Assembly: GCF_051401765.1 (NCBI RefSeq)
Contig: NC_135064.1
Span: forward strand, 23,720,001 to 23,784,000
Direction of reading: 5' to 3'
Source: Calliopsis andreniformis
Lineage: Eukaryota > Arthropoda > Insecta > Hymenoptera > Andrenidae
Length of the DNA: 64,000 nt
The notes beneath the pieces were generated by a model. That model was not told the DNA's origin. It did not search any database and was given only the letters and a program-made list of their open reading frames with translations. Below are positions 22,000 to 33,377 of the stretch, in pieces. Made by a program: the position numbers and the translations under genes. Positions within the stretch are counted from its first letter, which is position 1, and every line of letters begins with the position of its first letter.

Positions 22000-24400
22000 C
22001 TTTGAGGATAGAGGACTTCTAATGTTCTATGCAGAACTCTACTTATTCATGTTTTTAGTGCTAGATAACAGATCAACTACTAGTAAATGTGTTGGTAATA
22101 AAGAAGATAGTCCAAGTGCAAAATAAAAAAAATTCACCTTTTAAAATACAAATTTTATAGATTCCTGATTCAGACCTTTTTCATAATTATCGACTACTAT
22201 ATGAATGAGGAACCAATTTAATTACAAAGTAAATTCAAGAAGTCCCAACTGCTTTGAATAGTATTTTCCGTGTCTCTAGATGCTTTCAAGCATCTACAGC
22301 GATGCCGGAACTAGCCAAAGACCGACAGCAAGGTCCAGCAACCTCGAAATCCGATCCGTGGCGATGCAACCTTCGAAAAATCGATCACGACTGCCTCTCC
22401 ATCGCGAGAGTCGCGCCAAGGACCATGGGACAGCGTTTCGCGGCGATTCGAGAAGGGACCGAGCGAGCAACGAACGAATGGTCGCGCGTGCACAACAGGC
22501 GAATCGACGAACGCCGCGCAAACGGGAGAAAATGGTGTATAACCTTGCTCGAACGACCTCGATCGCCTTCACCGTAGTAGAAACCTTCGGTGCTCGTCAC
22601 GTATACGGACACGCGCAGTATCGACTACGATCCAGCGATCCTAAAGCGAAAAGATCTTGCTCTCTTATGGGTAACGCGGGGGGACCCCTCACGATCATGT
22701 TCGACATAGCCTTTCTTTCTTTTTTTCGTGACTTTGGAGAAAGAATTGCCTTCGACTTTTTCTTGGAAGTTTCTTTTCATCTTCTAGGAGTTCAAAGTAG
22801 GAAACGTAGAATTTTTTATGGATCAGTGATTAATTTCGAAGGATATTGTTTGTAATGTATATCACTCGTTTTTTTGGCCTCGAATTCCACATGATCTCAC
22901 ACTTTCGTATTCAATAAAAAAATAGTGAAAAAAAATCCTACCTACATGTGACCTTACTTCAATTTTCGAAAATTGTCACGCAATGAACAAGCACCCTACT
23001 GCATCACACCTCTCCATAAATATTCAACCCGATGTCACTCTTCCCAATAAACAATTCCGCGGATCAAACGACGAAAATTTCCGCGCAGACACGTTCACTC
23101 ATATATCTGTCGACGCGAAATTTTGCATCGCTGCAGCTCGATGCGTTCACACGTATCGATCCGCATTGCATCACACTCCGGAAGCTCGACAGTTTACACG
23201 TCAAGTTACACGAGGGACGAGGTATCCATAACAAATCGTGAAGGCATCCCGCGACCAGTGCAACAAATAATACACCCGAATCTTCCGAGAAGTATGGCTC
23301 TGATGTGTATCTTTCTGTTATATCGTCGGCGTGCCATATGTTAAAGGACGGTTCATGGAAGAAGCGAGACTCACGTGTGGCTCAGCTGGCGACGACGAGG
23401 TCGATTTTTTATTTGCTAGCTTGCGGGGGTTGATCAGAAACGCGGAGTTTGTTGAGGCTCTGTGGCTTCTTAGAAAGATTGCACAAGAGTTGCGAAAGTT
23501 GATGCTCGGGGTCGTAGAAAAGTTTTATGTATCGTGGCGAGTGCTCTGAGTGACTTATTAGGGACTTGAAATGGCTTTTGTGGTGCTATTTATAATGGTT
23601 CTTTCGGGAGACGCGGTTTTATAGAAATCTCTTGAGGCGAAGGATTATTTGATTTTTAACATTTTCAAGGCTGGTGGAGAGTTCATGTAGAGTGGACTTG
23701 TTTGACTACTCAGGCAGACAGATTTTTACGAACGTAGTTCTAATAATAGATTCGGAAGACATGTTGTGGTATCGTAAAGTGGACTAACAGAGAATATAAT
23801 AGTTTTATTGTGGGGATTATCGAAGTCCGGTAATTAAATTAGAGTACACAAGGCTTGTAAAAACAGATTGAACTGCCGAGATATGTTTTTATCACTATCA
23901 CTGGATCATTAATTACGTTTTATCACTGTGCTTATATTGTTACAATAGTAATAGCATAAGAGTATTATTCTAATACCTATTTACACTCGCTTACTTCCTT
24001 ATAATATTTGCTTACAAAGTAAGAAGAAACTTCTGAACTTTTACGTGAATCATGGCATTCCAATTTACGACACCACAGATTAGACGAATAAACAAGAGAT
24101 AGCCTCGTTTCTAGATTCTAAGCCATTTGAGACATATTTCGAACTACGTTAAAAATAATATTGTCTTCGATATTTTTAGCCCCTACACGAGAAATGAAGT
24201 GATGTAACTCGTTACTGAGAAACACAGGTACATCGAGGCCCAATTCGTGTCATCCATATTACGACCTAATCGGTTATCGCTAGAACTCCTATAATCTTTG
24301 GCACATTATCGATTCGCTGCCACAATCGAACGCGGAGAAGTCGAAAGCCTTGTACGGCGACACGAGAGCGTGTCAACAAGAATGTATAAATAATAGAAAG
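22000..24400. other. Spacer with a CpG-rich block and a chance 191-codon frame
   Basis: AT-rich to 22250, CpG-rich at 22290-22690, AT-rich to 22970, moderately CpG-rich to 23240, then AT-rich. The ATG at 22280 opens a 191-codon plus frame to 22855. It is Arg/Ser-rich in the GC-rich half and Phe-rich in the AT-rich half, tracking local base composition, and minus-strand frames overlap it. I regard it as non-coding. Confidence 0.35.
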
Positions 24401-24414
24401 TGGAGACTACTTAC

Positions 24415-24462
24415 CCCTTCGTTTCCTAGGAACTGTATAGTAGGGTTCTGGCTGGTCTTGTT
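24415..24462 (-). CDS. Candidate 48-nt microexon (unassigned)
   Basis: On the minus strand, TTATTTTCTGTTGCAG is a strong acceptor and the exon ends GAAGGG/GTAAGT, a consensus donor. The 48 nt are a multiple of three, so inclusion or skipping would keep frame, as in regulated neuronal microexons. Two frames are open: NKTSQNPTIQFLGNEG (phase 0) and QDQPEPYYTVPRKRRG (phase 1, preceded by a split codon). The second, with a tyrosine pair and a basic end, resembles a cytoplasmic linker, but I do not recognise a protein. The splice-site pair is the best in the window. Flanking introns would be many kilobases long. Confidence 0.35.
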
Positions 24463-24719
24463 CTGCAACAGAAAATAATTTCAAATTAGATTTGCTCTTC
24501 AGGTTGTTGGATATAATGGTGATAAAATATTAACAAATATTTCTATTAGTTAAGGACAGTACATTTTGTGCTCCAATTTGGATCTCCTATCACCTCTTAA
24601 AATATCGAAGACTACATTTGTTACACCCTACATATCGCCTATTATAATGTATAAGACGTATACATTTATATTTTCCAATAAATTCACCTTTTCACACTTC
24701 GAGTCTCAATGAGTTAAGT

Positions 24720-25160
24720 CTCGATAAGTTTAACGAGTTCGTCACTCTCGAAAATTGCCAGCAATTGTCACAGCTCTTCTGTCGGCCTGTCGATAATCGC
24801 GCGAGTTAACGAGGAAAGCGGACGACACCGAGTTAACGAGAAGAAATCGCGGCGCTCGATGACGCGTATTTGCATAACACGCGTTGGCACTCTCTAAGCG
24901 AGCAGAAAATTCAGGTCTCATTCGGCGCCGGGGAAATGGAAACGCTCGCGCTTTCCACGCGCGTGCCTGCGCTGGGATCTTCCTCGTTACGTGCCCTATC
25001 AGCACGCCTATCGACACGTGCATATAATTTGACGATAAGGCCCTCGATAACGGGAGCGACGTCGCTTCGAGCGATGATTATGCCGCGACGCGCGGCGAAT
25101 TTCATGAAATCCTCGGTCGACGAAAAAAGGGGCTGTGGCGAAAGTGAAGTCAGTGGAATG
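24720..25160. other. CpG-rich block, no gene recognised
   Basis: CpG-rich sequence with frames overlapping on both strands (minus 24742-25023, plus 24870-25220). The plus frame runs into the adjacent inverted-repeat element, which argues against a gene. Confidence 0.35.
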
Positions 25161-25165
25161 CCACT

Positions 25166-25646
25166 GTATTATGTACAGGGTGTTCTGAAAGTGAACGATC
25201 GAAGTCAGTTCTACTGTTAGTACGCTATTTCGTGATTCGAAATTAAGAGGATGTATTTATGAGACAAGGTTTGAGAAGAGAGCAATTTTGTTTCAAGAGA
25301 GTTTGCTTAAGAAACTGTAATGATAATAAGATGGAGATGTCTACTAGCTACAGTGTTGTTGTTTTTTTGAAATTCTTCTACTTCAGCAGGTTTTAGTGTT
25401 TTGGAAGAGAAATTTAAGTCGCTGGTGCGTAAACTAATAGATTTTTACATTCTATAAGCTTCTAATTGACTGTAAGTAGGGAGCTTGTATCGGGACAAGA
25501 CCACATGCGTCTATACCAACATCTTGAAGGCTTTCTAGAGTCGATGAAACATGAAACTTCATCAAAAGGCCAAGTACTCAAAAAATACTTGAATACATAG
25601 TGCCAAAGCTTGATCGTTTAATTTCAGGACACCCTGTACATAATAC
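25166..25646. mobile_element. 481-bp element with long terminal inverted repeats
   Basis: The left end GTATTATGTACAGGGTGTTC and the right end read inward (GTATTATGTACAGGGTGTCC) match, and the match continues through CTGAAA and AACGATC, giving about 35 bp of terminal inverted repeat. The inner core TACAGGGTGTCC is a motif seen at the ends of many insect repeats. The interior is AT-rich with no intact frame, so the element is non-autonomous. Because the palindrome extends past the TA, the true boundaries are uncertain. Confidence 0.65.
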
Positions 25647-27300
25647 AACGCAGAGTTCCGGTCTTTTAGAAATCGTGAATATTAATTAGGTGATCGATCG
25701 ATCTTTTTCTTTCCAATTCCTACACAATCACTCGACAACATCAAAGTTTGGTCGCATGTCGTTTCCAATTGAATTCACCATACGTGTGAATGAAAATTCG
25801 CTGGCCTGGACAATTCATCGGGTCGAGAGCGCGTTTTCTACGCTGTGTTTCTGCGGTTCGTGAAATCAGACTGCGGCATGATCTTGTAACGTAATATATT
25901 TGCCGCGTTACATTACCACCGGTGCATGTACGATGATTTTGCGTGCAGGCGCGCACGCGTGCGAGCTAGCCTTCGCGATCGTTTGAAAAGGGAAAGTTGT
26001 TGGTAAGAGCTTCGTGTGCCTTCGATCGCGAAACACGACGAAGACGCTCGTAAAACCGAGAAGCGTTGCTATAATTGATATCCCGCTTACGATTCCACTT
26101 GATCCAGGCATTAATTGTAACTCTACTTGAAGGATGACTATGTGCCGCTGATTACCTTTACCGAGGTAATGTAGTTCTTCATTCATCCCAGTGGTTACTA
26201 TAATGCGAGCTGATGGATTTGTCTCTAATCTTTCGGGGAAAAGGTGAGGCTTCTTTTCTTGCTATTTAGTCATGTACATAAAAGAAACCTATAGTCATTT
26301 GTTCTCGTAGAGTCATGTTTCAACGATAGATAGGAGTTCAACACTAAGTGCTATAATTCTTGGGGAGAAATAAAATTCTATAGATATAATAGCACCCTCT
26401 TGATGGCTAATTTTATTGTTTCCAGTAGACTAGAATTATGAAGTCGTAGCTCAAGTCTCAAACAAAGTTGGATTATACCCATACTGTTATTAAACCATAT
26501 AACATTAATTCTAAATGAGAGAAAGTGGGAATAATTGGAACCCAGTTAATCAAGGTTCTATTATACACATAAGTATAGAAGTTATATTAATTTTCTAAAG
26601 CCAGGTTAACGTGAAAACTACTGATCTCAAGAATCTATAATAACACCACTTCAATCGTTGCAAAAAAGATCAGAAGGTATGCAACTATCAAGGTCCACAG
26701 ATCCTCCCTTTCCAGTACCGCACTTCAAATCTCCACAGTTCATAAAAACAGCTATCAAAGCAACAAATAAAAGTTTCACCTAACTCTGCACAACTGTTTC
26801 CCGCGAGTAGCAAATATTTTCGCCCGAGGGTCAAGAAGTCATCAACGCAACAACAGTCCCAGTAGTATCCGACAGCGGTCCACGTGTAAAAGCGCAAAAA
26901 GTGTCGAGCGCAGAAGAGCATTTTCAACATCTCATCTGACGCTGCGGCGCGAATCGACCTCTTGCAATCTCGATTCCCGTCCTTCAGAACTAATACCAAC
27001 GCGCCGCTATTAAATCTTACGGCTGATTCCGCCGCTCCTCCGTCGCGCGTCAAAATACATGCGCATGCATTGACGTCTGTGATCCTCGCGTTTGAGCCGC
27101 TGTCGCGATTTAACGAGGTTTAAAAGCAGCGGGACACAGGCTGGAGGAGAGCTCGTTCGAGACAGAAAAGCGAGCTGCCGACCGACACCGTCATCACAAA
27201 GGAAGAAAGGGAGGGAGAGGGGAGAATGACCAAATAAATTAATGACGCAAAAGGCGATCCGTGGTACGACCATTAAACGCTTCAACGTGAAACATTAACG
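25647..27300. other. Two CpG-rich blocks with AT spacer between
   Basis: CpG-rich at about 25800-26090 and 26800-27230, AT-rich between. Minus frames at 25908-26186 and 26688-27053 have no domains. A short 7-bp hairpin (GTGCTAT/ATAGCAC) lies near 26350-26395. Confidence 0.35.
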
Positions 27301-28430
27301 CCTCGCAGACTGCCTCTGCATACATTATATACCTTGGAATTTTACGAGTTCGAGGGGAATAGCGAAACGAGATTTGAGGATGAAGATACAATGCTAAGGA
27401 TTTTGGACAAAGATAGTTTATGTCCTTTAGATAATTATTACTTTGTATTTTGGAAAAATTCAATCAATTCACTAAAATTAATATAAGTAGTATTCCTGTA
27501 TTAGCTAATAGAATTCATTGGTATGGAAAGAAAACGAGGCCACTATTGCAGAATCAGAATCTCCACACTATTCTAGAGCGGAAATCGTAATGGCCTCCTT
27601 TACATAAAATTCGGAGTGAAAGTGATGATAGCAGGGTTCCCAGAAAATTGAAGTTCTAGATTTTCTAGTTTCCATTGTTTCGCAAGGGAGAATCTCATTG
27701 AACAGTGGGAGGAGTAGCACATGGTTAGGTAGCAACACGAGTTGCTTTCACTGATGTCTGGATAATGATACTTTTTTGGGAAAGGACGATTACGCTCCAA
27801 TAAGTCGATCCAGCAGGAGGAAGTTCGCGAGAAGGAAGCAAACCGGAAAGATTTGCTGGTTCCAATGCATTCCTTTCTTCTCGCTGTTTCATTTCGGTTA
27901 CCAACATCAGATTATTAATGGAACGTAATCTCCAATTACTGTCGAATTATTTCCACTGAGTTACACAAATGAACTACGAATGTCTGATTAGTGTTTTCGC
28001 TGGATTAATCGGTTAATTATCCTAACAACCGCGCACTGTTTATTTGGTGAATCAGAAACTAGAATGGTTAGTGCACTGTTTGCAGTTTTTTATAGTAGAC
28101 TATAAACCTAATGCTCTTACTGTGTCTCAGGCAGTCAAGTGAACACTTTGAACCTGGAGAAAATATTATTTTTAAAACTTGAAATATCCAGTCATGCAGT
28201 CTGCGATATTTCTGTATTAAAATAGAAGCGCTGGGTTTTCCCGCTATCACCTCGGAAAAGATAGCTCCTCCTTATCAACGTTTCCATTAAAGAACAACAA
28301 TGGGGCAAGGTTGTGATTCAGTATCTCATGACTCACAAAAGGTGACTTTTTCACTGTCGAAACTCTTGCGACACAACAGTTGCGACAGCAAGGTCGAGCA
28401 GCAGGTGTGCAACAAGTACACTCGTCGAAG
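27301..28430. other. AT-rich spacer, nothing supported
   Basis: Low-GC sequence with short minus-strand frames only. No repeats or splice pairs noticed. Confidence 0.35.
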
Positions 28431-29400
28431 TTAGTTTAAACAAAAACGATTCGAAACCGTTGTAACGTGGAGCAAACCACGACGCAGTTACCTCTAATCC
28501 ACTCCCTCAAGTAGAATAACCCATCAACTACAGACTCTAAACCCCCGAAACCCTCTCGAATTACCATAGCCTTCGATGCATAAGGCTCCTCTCCCCAACC
28601 TCGCCATTCTTCGGAGAGCCCTCTTCGAATGGCGCCGAACCGCCCATGCAACAATTTCCTTCGAAAGCAGACGAAACAAAAGTTCCATTAACGCAAGGAC
28701 CGCGGTAAATCTCCTTCGACCACGTATTCGACTGACTGCTTTCATTCGAAAGGGAGGCAAGACGGTTTACCAGCATCCGTAAACTGAATTCGTTTCGGCA
28801 GGGTGTGTCTGAAGAGATGCAACAACAATGGCCTCCCATCGCCGGAAGTCTGTGTCGCGTGAACGCCCTCGAAGAGCTTCTCACCCTTTCGCCAGCGAGT
28901 GTATCTCATTGGAGGCTCGGTCAATAAGTCTTCTCTTCCCTTTTCTCACGAGCCTCCCTTTCGACCGCCCTCTGTTCCCTCGAAATTGAATCTTCGTCCC
29001 TGGGGCAGCGTATTAGCAATAAATTATCGTGTCTCCTCGAGGCGTCCAGCGACTTATCGACAGGGAGACCGTGCTACCGAATGCACACGGTTAATTGATC
29101 CCAATAGCAGCGTTGTATAGATTATTCGGGATCGTTGGTGATCCCAGAGAGGGATTCAGGCTCGTCGAGGAAATGGAAGGAAATTGAGTCGATCGAAGGG
29201 ATGATTCGTCGAGGAGAGGGGTACACCTGTTGAATTTCGTTTTTGAAGCCTGGATTCTGACCGATTAATAAATTATTCCCTGCCACTGGGGGGACGTACG
29301 CATAATTTAACAACGGATCGATGTCGAACGGTCCACGATTTACAGCTTCCTCTGCTGATAATGGGGGAGGATGGGAAGAGGGTTGATTCCCTTAAAATGG
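28431..29400. other. CpG-rich block, no gene recognised
   Basis: Several mutually overlapping minus frames (28436-28654, 28524-28760, 28561-28884, 28742-28924) in different registers, which cannot all be coding and show no motif. No promoter motif identified. Confidence 0.35.
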
Positions 29401-31277
29401 ACCCACGATGTAAAGAGGGGTGAATGAAGATTGTTGGACAGGTTTTTCGGTGATTTTTGTGGGTGTAGTGTTAGGAAGAAGATAGGGATTCTACCTGAAT
29501 GGTAAATTCTAGAGATATTAGGGGATACTGTTTTGTTTCAGTCCACAATTCTGCAGTTGTGTATACTTCAATTTTTAGAAAACTATATATCTGATAAGTA
29601 TATAGAGGTGGCTTGTGGCGTTTCTATGCAATTTCACCGACCCTCTTTAATCACAAAAATTGGAACTCTGACAGACTTCTCCAAGATTTCCATAAAAAAC
29701 TAATTTCTACCTAGCTGAGAAACTGCTTTAATCACTTTCGAAGATGCTACATGCACCTTGTATAATTAGAAAAGAACTGTCTATGAAGAATCTACCAACG
29801 AACTCGAACAATAAACACGAGTAACCGTGTTATTCCTCATCCTCGCTCGAAGGGTTAGAAGATCGAGGATCTAGAAAATTCTGGTAGCTCTAGAAACAGA
29901 ACCACCGACCGAATCGAAGAAACGAGGAGGGAAATGCAGAGGTAATTTATAGGTGACTCGTTCACACGGTTCTCTCGCGAAATCATAAAAGAAACCTGGT
30001 TCAGTGTTGGCTCGTCAGCATTCGACGTGTCCGGTTGCATAAGCAGCCACAGTTATGTTCATGCATTTTACATTGCATCCTAGCCTCGCCTCGTAACGCG
30101 TGCGTCCCCGAGCGTCGTCCACGAAATTCTAATCGATTACCCTCGCGGCCCGTGGCGCGAAAACCACGATCGATCGACCCGAGGAACGCGCGAAGCAAGC
30201 TTTTGCTATTAGAGGTGGGATTCGTCGAATTTCTCTTTGCTCAAATACTCGAAGGTATTAGGCGAATGGAGTTCATAGACTGTTCGAATGGTTGAATAGG
30301 CTCGTTACAATTAGGTAAGTAGATAAAATCTTACAATTAAGTAAAAACTGTCTTGTCTTGTTTAAACATGTATATAAATAAAGAAATGAAACTTCATGAA
30401 ACTTTCAATATAAAGCCTGGAAATTCTATAAATTAAAGAGAAGAAATACACTATTATAATTTTTATAAGTACCTAACCAATGTTGTACACTGTATAAACG
30501 AGTACCTGGGAGACTACGAAATAATCCAAGTGAAATATTTAAAATGTGTTCACTTTACACATCAAAGAGCCCTCTTTTCACAATAACCTCACGATGTAGA
30601 ATGAGCAACAGCATCAGGCGCGTAAGAAAAAGAAAAGTAAACGCACCAGCGGGAGCGCGAACTCGGCTCGTTAACTCCGTTTGCGAGCACGTAACGGATT
30701 TGCCCGTTTCCAGTCGGTGTCTAATTCTCGGAAAAGGAACGCGGAATTTATAATGTCGCTAAGCGGCGCTCGCGCAAGAAAGCAGCACGATAATTGAGTA
30801 ATTAAACGTAGAGCTACGCGCGCACATAGAGGGCCGCGTGCTGCCTCGACAAAGGATGCACCTCGGATCTCGATGAAAGAAAAAAAAGGGGGAGCCTGTG
30901 TTAAGTGGACCATCTTGCAATGAGCCTGTAACGCTGCGTCACTCTGTCCGTTTTTTTAATTACGGAAGACGCTGAGGAAAGGGTCGCACTCGAAACAGTC
31001 GTTTGATCTCGTTGGACGTATCTTTTTTCTGTAGAGATGATGGTCGGGGGAGAGAAGTGAAAAAGTGAAAAAGGGTGCTGGTGGAAACTGATTGAAAATG
31101 ACTAAAAGAACTCACAAACAATAAAAAATATCAGTTTCAAACTATCTGAGTTTTGACCGAGTTCTGAGGAGTCTTTGTCTGGAAATGTCGATTAGAACAT
31201 CCTGCAAACGTAATTTCTTTTTATCATAGACCCGAAAGGGGGTGTAGAATTGTTCATAGGTAACTAGCAAATCTTGG
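29401..31277. other. Alternating AT-rich and CpG-rich sequence
   Basis: CpG-rich at 30000-30200 and 30620-30860, otherwise AT-rich. At 30311 the plus strand has TTAG/GTAAGTAG, a good donor, but the frame upstream (30035-30295) stops before it, so any exon would be non-coding. Nothing further supported. Confidence 0.35.
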
Positions 31278-31518
31278 TAAGGTAAATGACTCAGTAGCCA
31301 ATCATGTCAAGGCACCTCGACACTATCTCTATTTTAATTTGATTGTAAGCTTAATTCTAATGCACCTAATGAAGAACAATAAAACACAAAAAACATTATC
31401 ATAAAGTACTATATTCAGCTATTAGAATGCAATTCAAGTGTCGACACATGCACGTTTAGGTTATCCATTCCTAGATCATGGATATCTTAAACGTCTGGTT
31501 ACTGAGTCATTTACCTTA
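31278..31518. mobile_element. MITE, AGGTAAATG family, TA-flanked
   Basis: The left end is TAAGGTAAATGACTCAGTA and the right end read inward is identical, 22 bp in total with one mismatch (AGCC/AACC). If TA is the target-site duplication the element starts AGGTAAATG, as in Tc1/mariner-like groups. The interior of about 195 bp is AT-rich and non-coding. Its ends resemble those of the element at 38824. Confidence 0.75.
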
Positions 31519-32740
31519 CATAACTAAACTTGTCTCTCCAGAGTAACATGACAATAATATTCCCATAAAATACACCCTAACATCATCTTCAAACGCTCCA
31601 CCAGGATTTACTTGAGGTCCCGGTACAAAAAAAGCCACTCGAAAATCAAGAGGAAAGCGGAACAAAATTAGATCGAGAAAACGTTCCGGTAATGTCCCAT
31701 TACTCTGCAACCACGCAAACACGGTAGCCATAAATATCAAGCAGCTCCAAATCGCGTGCAATCGTTCCCCTCAGAGTCAGGCAAATGAACAAAATCTGTT
31801 TCCCCGGTTCTGGGTTACCCAGTGCCCTCAACTTCCACCACGAGCCCCATTCTACGCAAATCGACTCGCGCGTGCCAGAGACGCATCATCCATCAACTTT
31901 CCCACCAACTTCTCCCCTTAATCGAACATCCATCTTCCATCGAATCTCGCCCTCTTCCCCTCCGTCCCAGCGCCGCCCACGCGCCCAGCGAACCCTCGTC
32001 CCAAGGATTTGCATGGGTTCGAGCCGAGGCAACAGAGCTCGGCTGTCCAGCGATCGCTGAGGAAAAAGCGGTTCGCCAAAAATCGCCTCTCGGCTCAATT
32101 AATCGTTCGAGGGGAGCGTGGTTGCCAGGTCGCAACAGGTAGGCAACGTCACGCCGCGTCGAGAAATTCGGCAACGCCGCCAACTGGTTCACTTTCTCTC
32201 GGCCGGCGAACTCGCAAACCGTTCTGGCTCTGTTCTTATGACGAGCGTGTTCTGCGCACGCACGCACCAATACACACACGGCTATGAAGTGTACCAGAAA
32301 TATGCGAGACAATTTGGAAAATTTATATAGTTTTGACTTCTGAGATCACAGGCTGAGACTGGGTATTACGGGTTTGGAGATGGATACTTTGTTCAAGTGT
32401 AAAGATGGGGACGGCGATGATCTCTGGTGAAGGGGAGCTGATCTTTTTGGGAGACAGTAATGTTCGTTTCTCGATGAGGGAAAATGAAATGAATGAGAAC
32501 ACCTGCATAGTAGGTTGTCAATTGTTTTCGTTTGCGATGGAGTCTTGGAGAATAGAGAATTTAGTGAAGGTTGAACCTTCTTTGAGGTGTGTCTAAGTTG
32601 TATAATGGAGTATTAATTTTGATTGATCTGATTGTAAATACTATTTAGAGAGTCAGAACTGAGGAATGTATAGAATAATAATAGCTACATTTGTAGAGCG
32701 TTTGCTTCATATTTAGTGAAACAGAATATTAATTTGGGTG
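31519..32740. other. CpG-rich block with pyrimidine-skewed part
   Basis: From about 31860 to 31990 the plus strand is pyrimidine-rich, then CpG-rich to 32290, then AT-rich. Overlapping frames on both strands (31785-32142 plus, 31893-32312 minus) have no motif. Confidence 0.35.
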
Positions 32741-32745
32741 CCTAT

Positions 32746-32766
32746 TTTTGGGACACCTTGTACATA
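32746..32766 (-). mobile_element. Solo transposon end like that at 25166
   Basis: Read on the minus strand it is TATGTACAAGGTGTCCCAA, sharing TATGTACARGGTGTYC with the ends of the 25166-25646 element. I found no partner end nearby, so this is probably a truncated copy or solo end. Confidence 0.4.
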
Positions 32767-33360
32767 TCGCGCTCGCAAGTTCTTCCCTTCTCTAAGTATG
32801 GAGGACTTGCGTGTGCATGCACGTGTCTGTCGCCATTAAACGCCTTCATAGATCCTAGATCGTGACAGACCGATCCATAGATCCGGGAACGAGCATCGGG
32901 TCTCGAAAGGATCAAGTCATCTCGAAACGATCGAATTTGATCTGTGTTATTGAACCATACTGGCCTTAAGCCTCTCAAGCGACACTAATGGCTGTCAGCT
33001 ATTATTCCGAACAAATGACTGTACTGTATGGCTACTGCGTGTCCAAAGACACTGTTATCTTTGTCGTCTCTATATTTATACGAACAGCCATTGAGTCTCG
33101 TCTAAAATAGCCTATGAAGCGATGTTCACTAACCTGCTGGCTTAACCTATCCAGTAGTCGAGGATCCCCTCTTCTTCTTTCTACATTCACTCACATCTAT
33201 GCCTCTCACTCTGACCCCCTTCTAACATCAGATTACTTCCAGATAGCACAGCAGGAAAAGACAATCCGAACGCGACGTCCATGAAAATGCATCACGTAAA
33301 TACTCGACCGCGGTTGACCACGACATAAAATCACGATTTTACGACAGTCAGGCCGCTGCA
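32767..33360. other. Mixed-composition spacer
   Basis: CpG words at 32770-32960 and a short palindrome (TAAAATCACGATTTTA) near 33327. No gene features supported. Confidence 0.3.
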
Positions 33361-33364
33361 AGTC

Positions 33365-33376
33365 TGCGCATGCGCA
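33365..33376. promoter_or_regulatory. Perfect NRF-1/Ewg palindrome
   Basis: TGCGCATGCGCA exactly matches the consensus of NRF-1 and its insect orthologue Erect wing, and the palindrome extends to 14 bp (33364-33377). A 12-bp exact match is unlikely by chance in 64 kb, and such sites typically mark promoters. No gene start is recognised beside it, but the surrounding 33290-33480 is CpG-rich. Confidence 0.5.
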
Positions 33377-33377
33377 G

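Noticed and set aside
22280..22855. 191-codon plus-strand ORF from a true ATG
   Set aside because: Amino-acid content follows local base composition (Arg/Ser then Phe-rich), minus frames overlap it, and no motif or splice site supports it.
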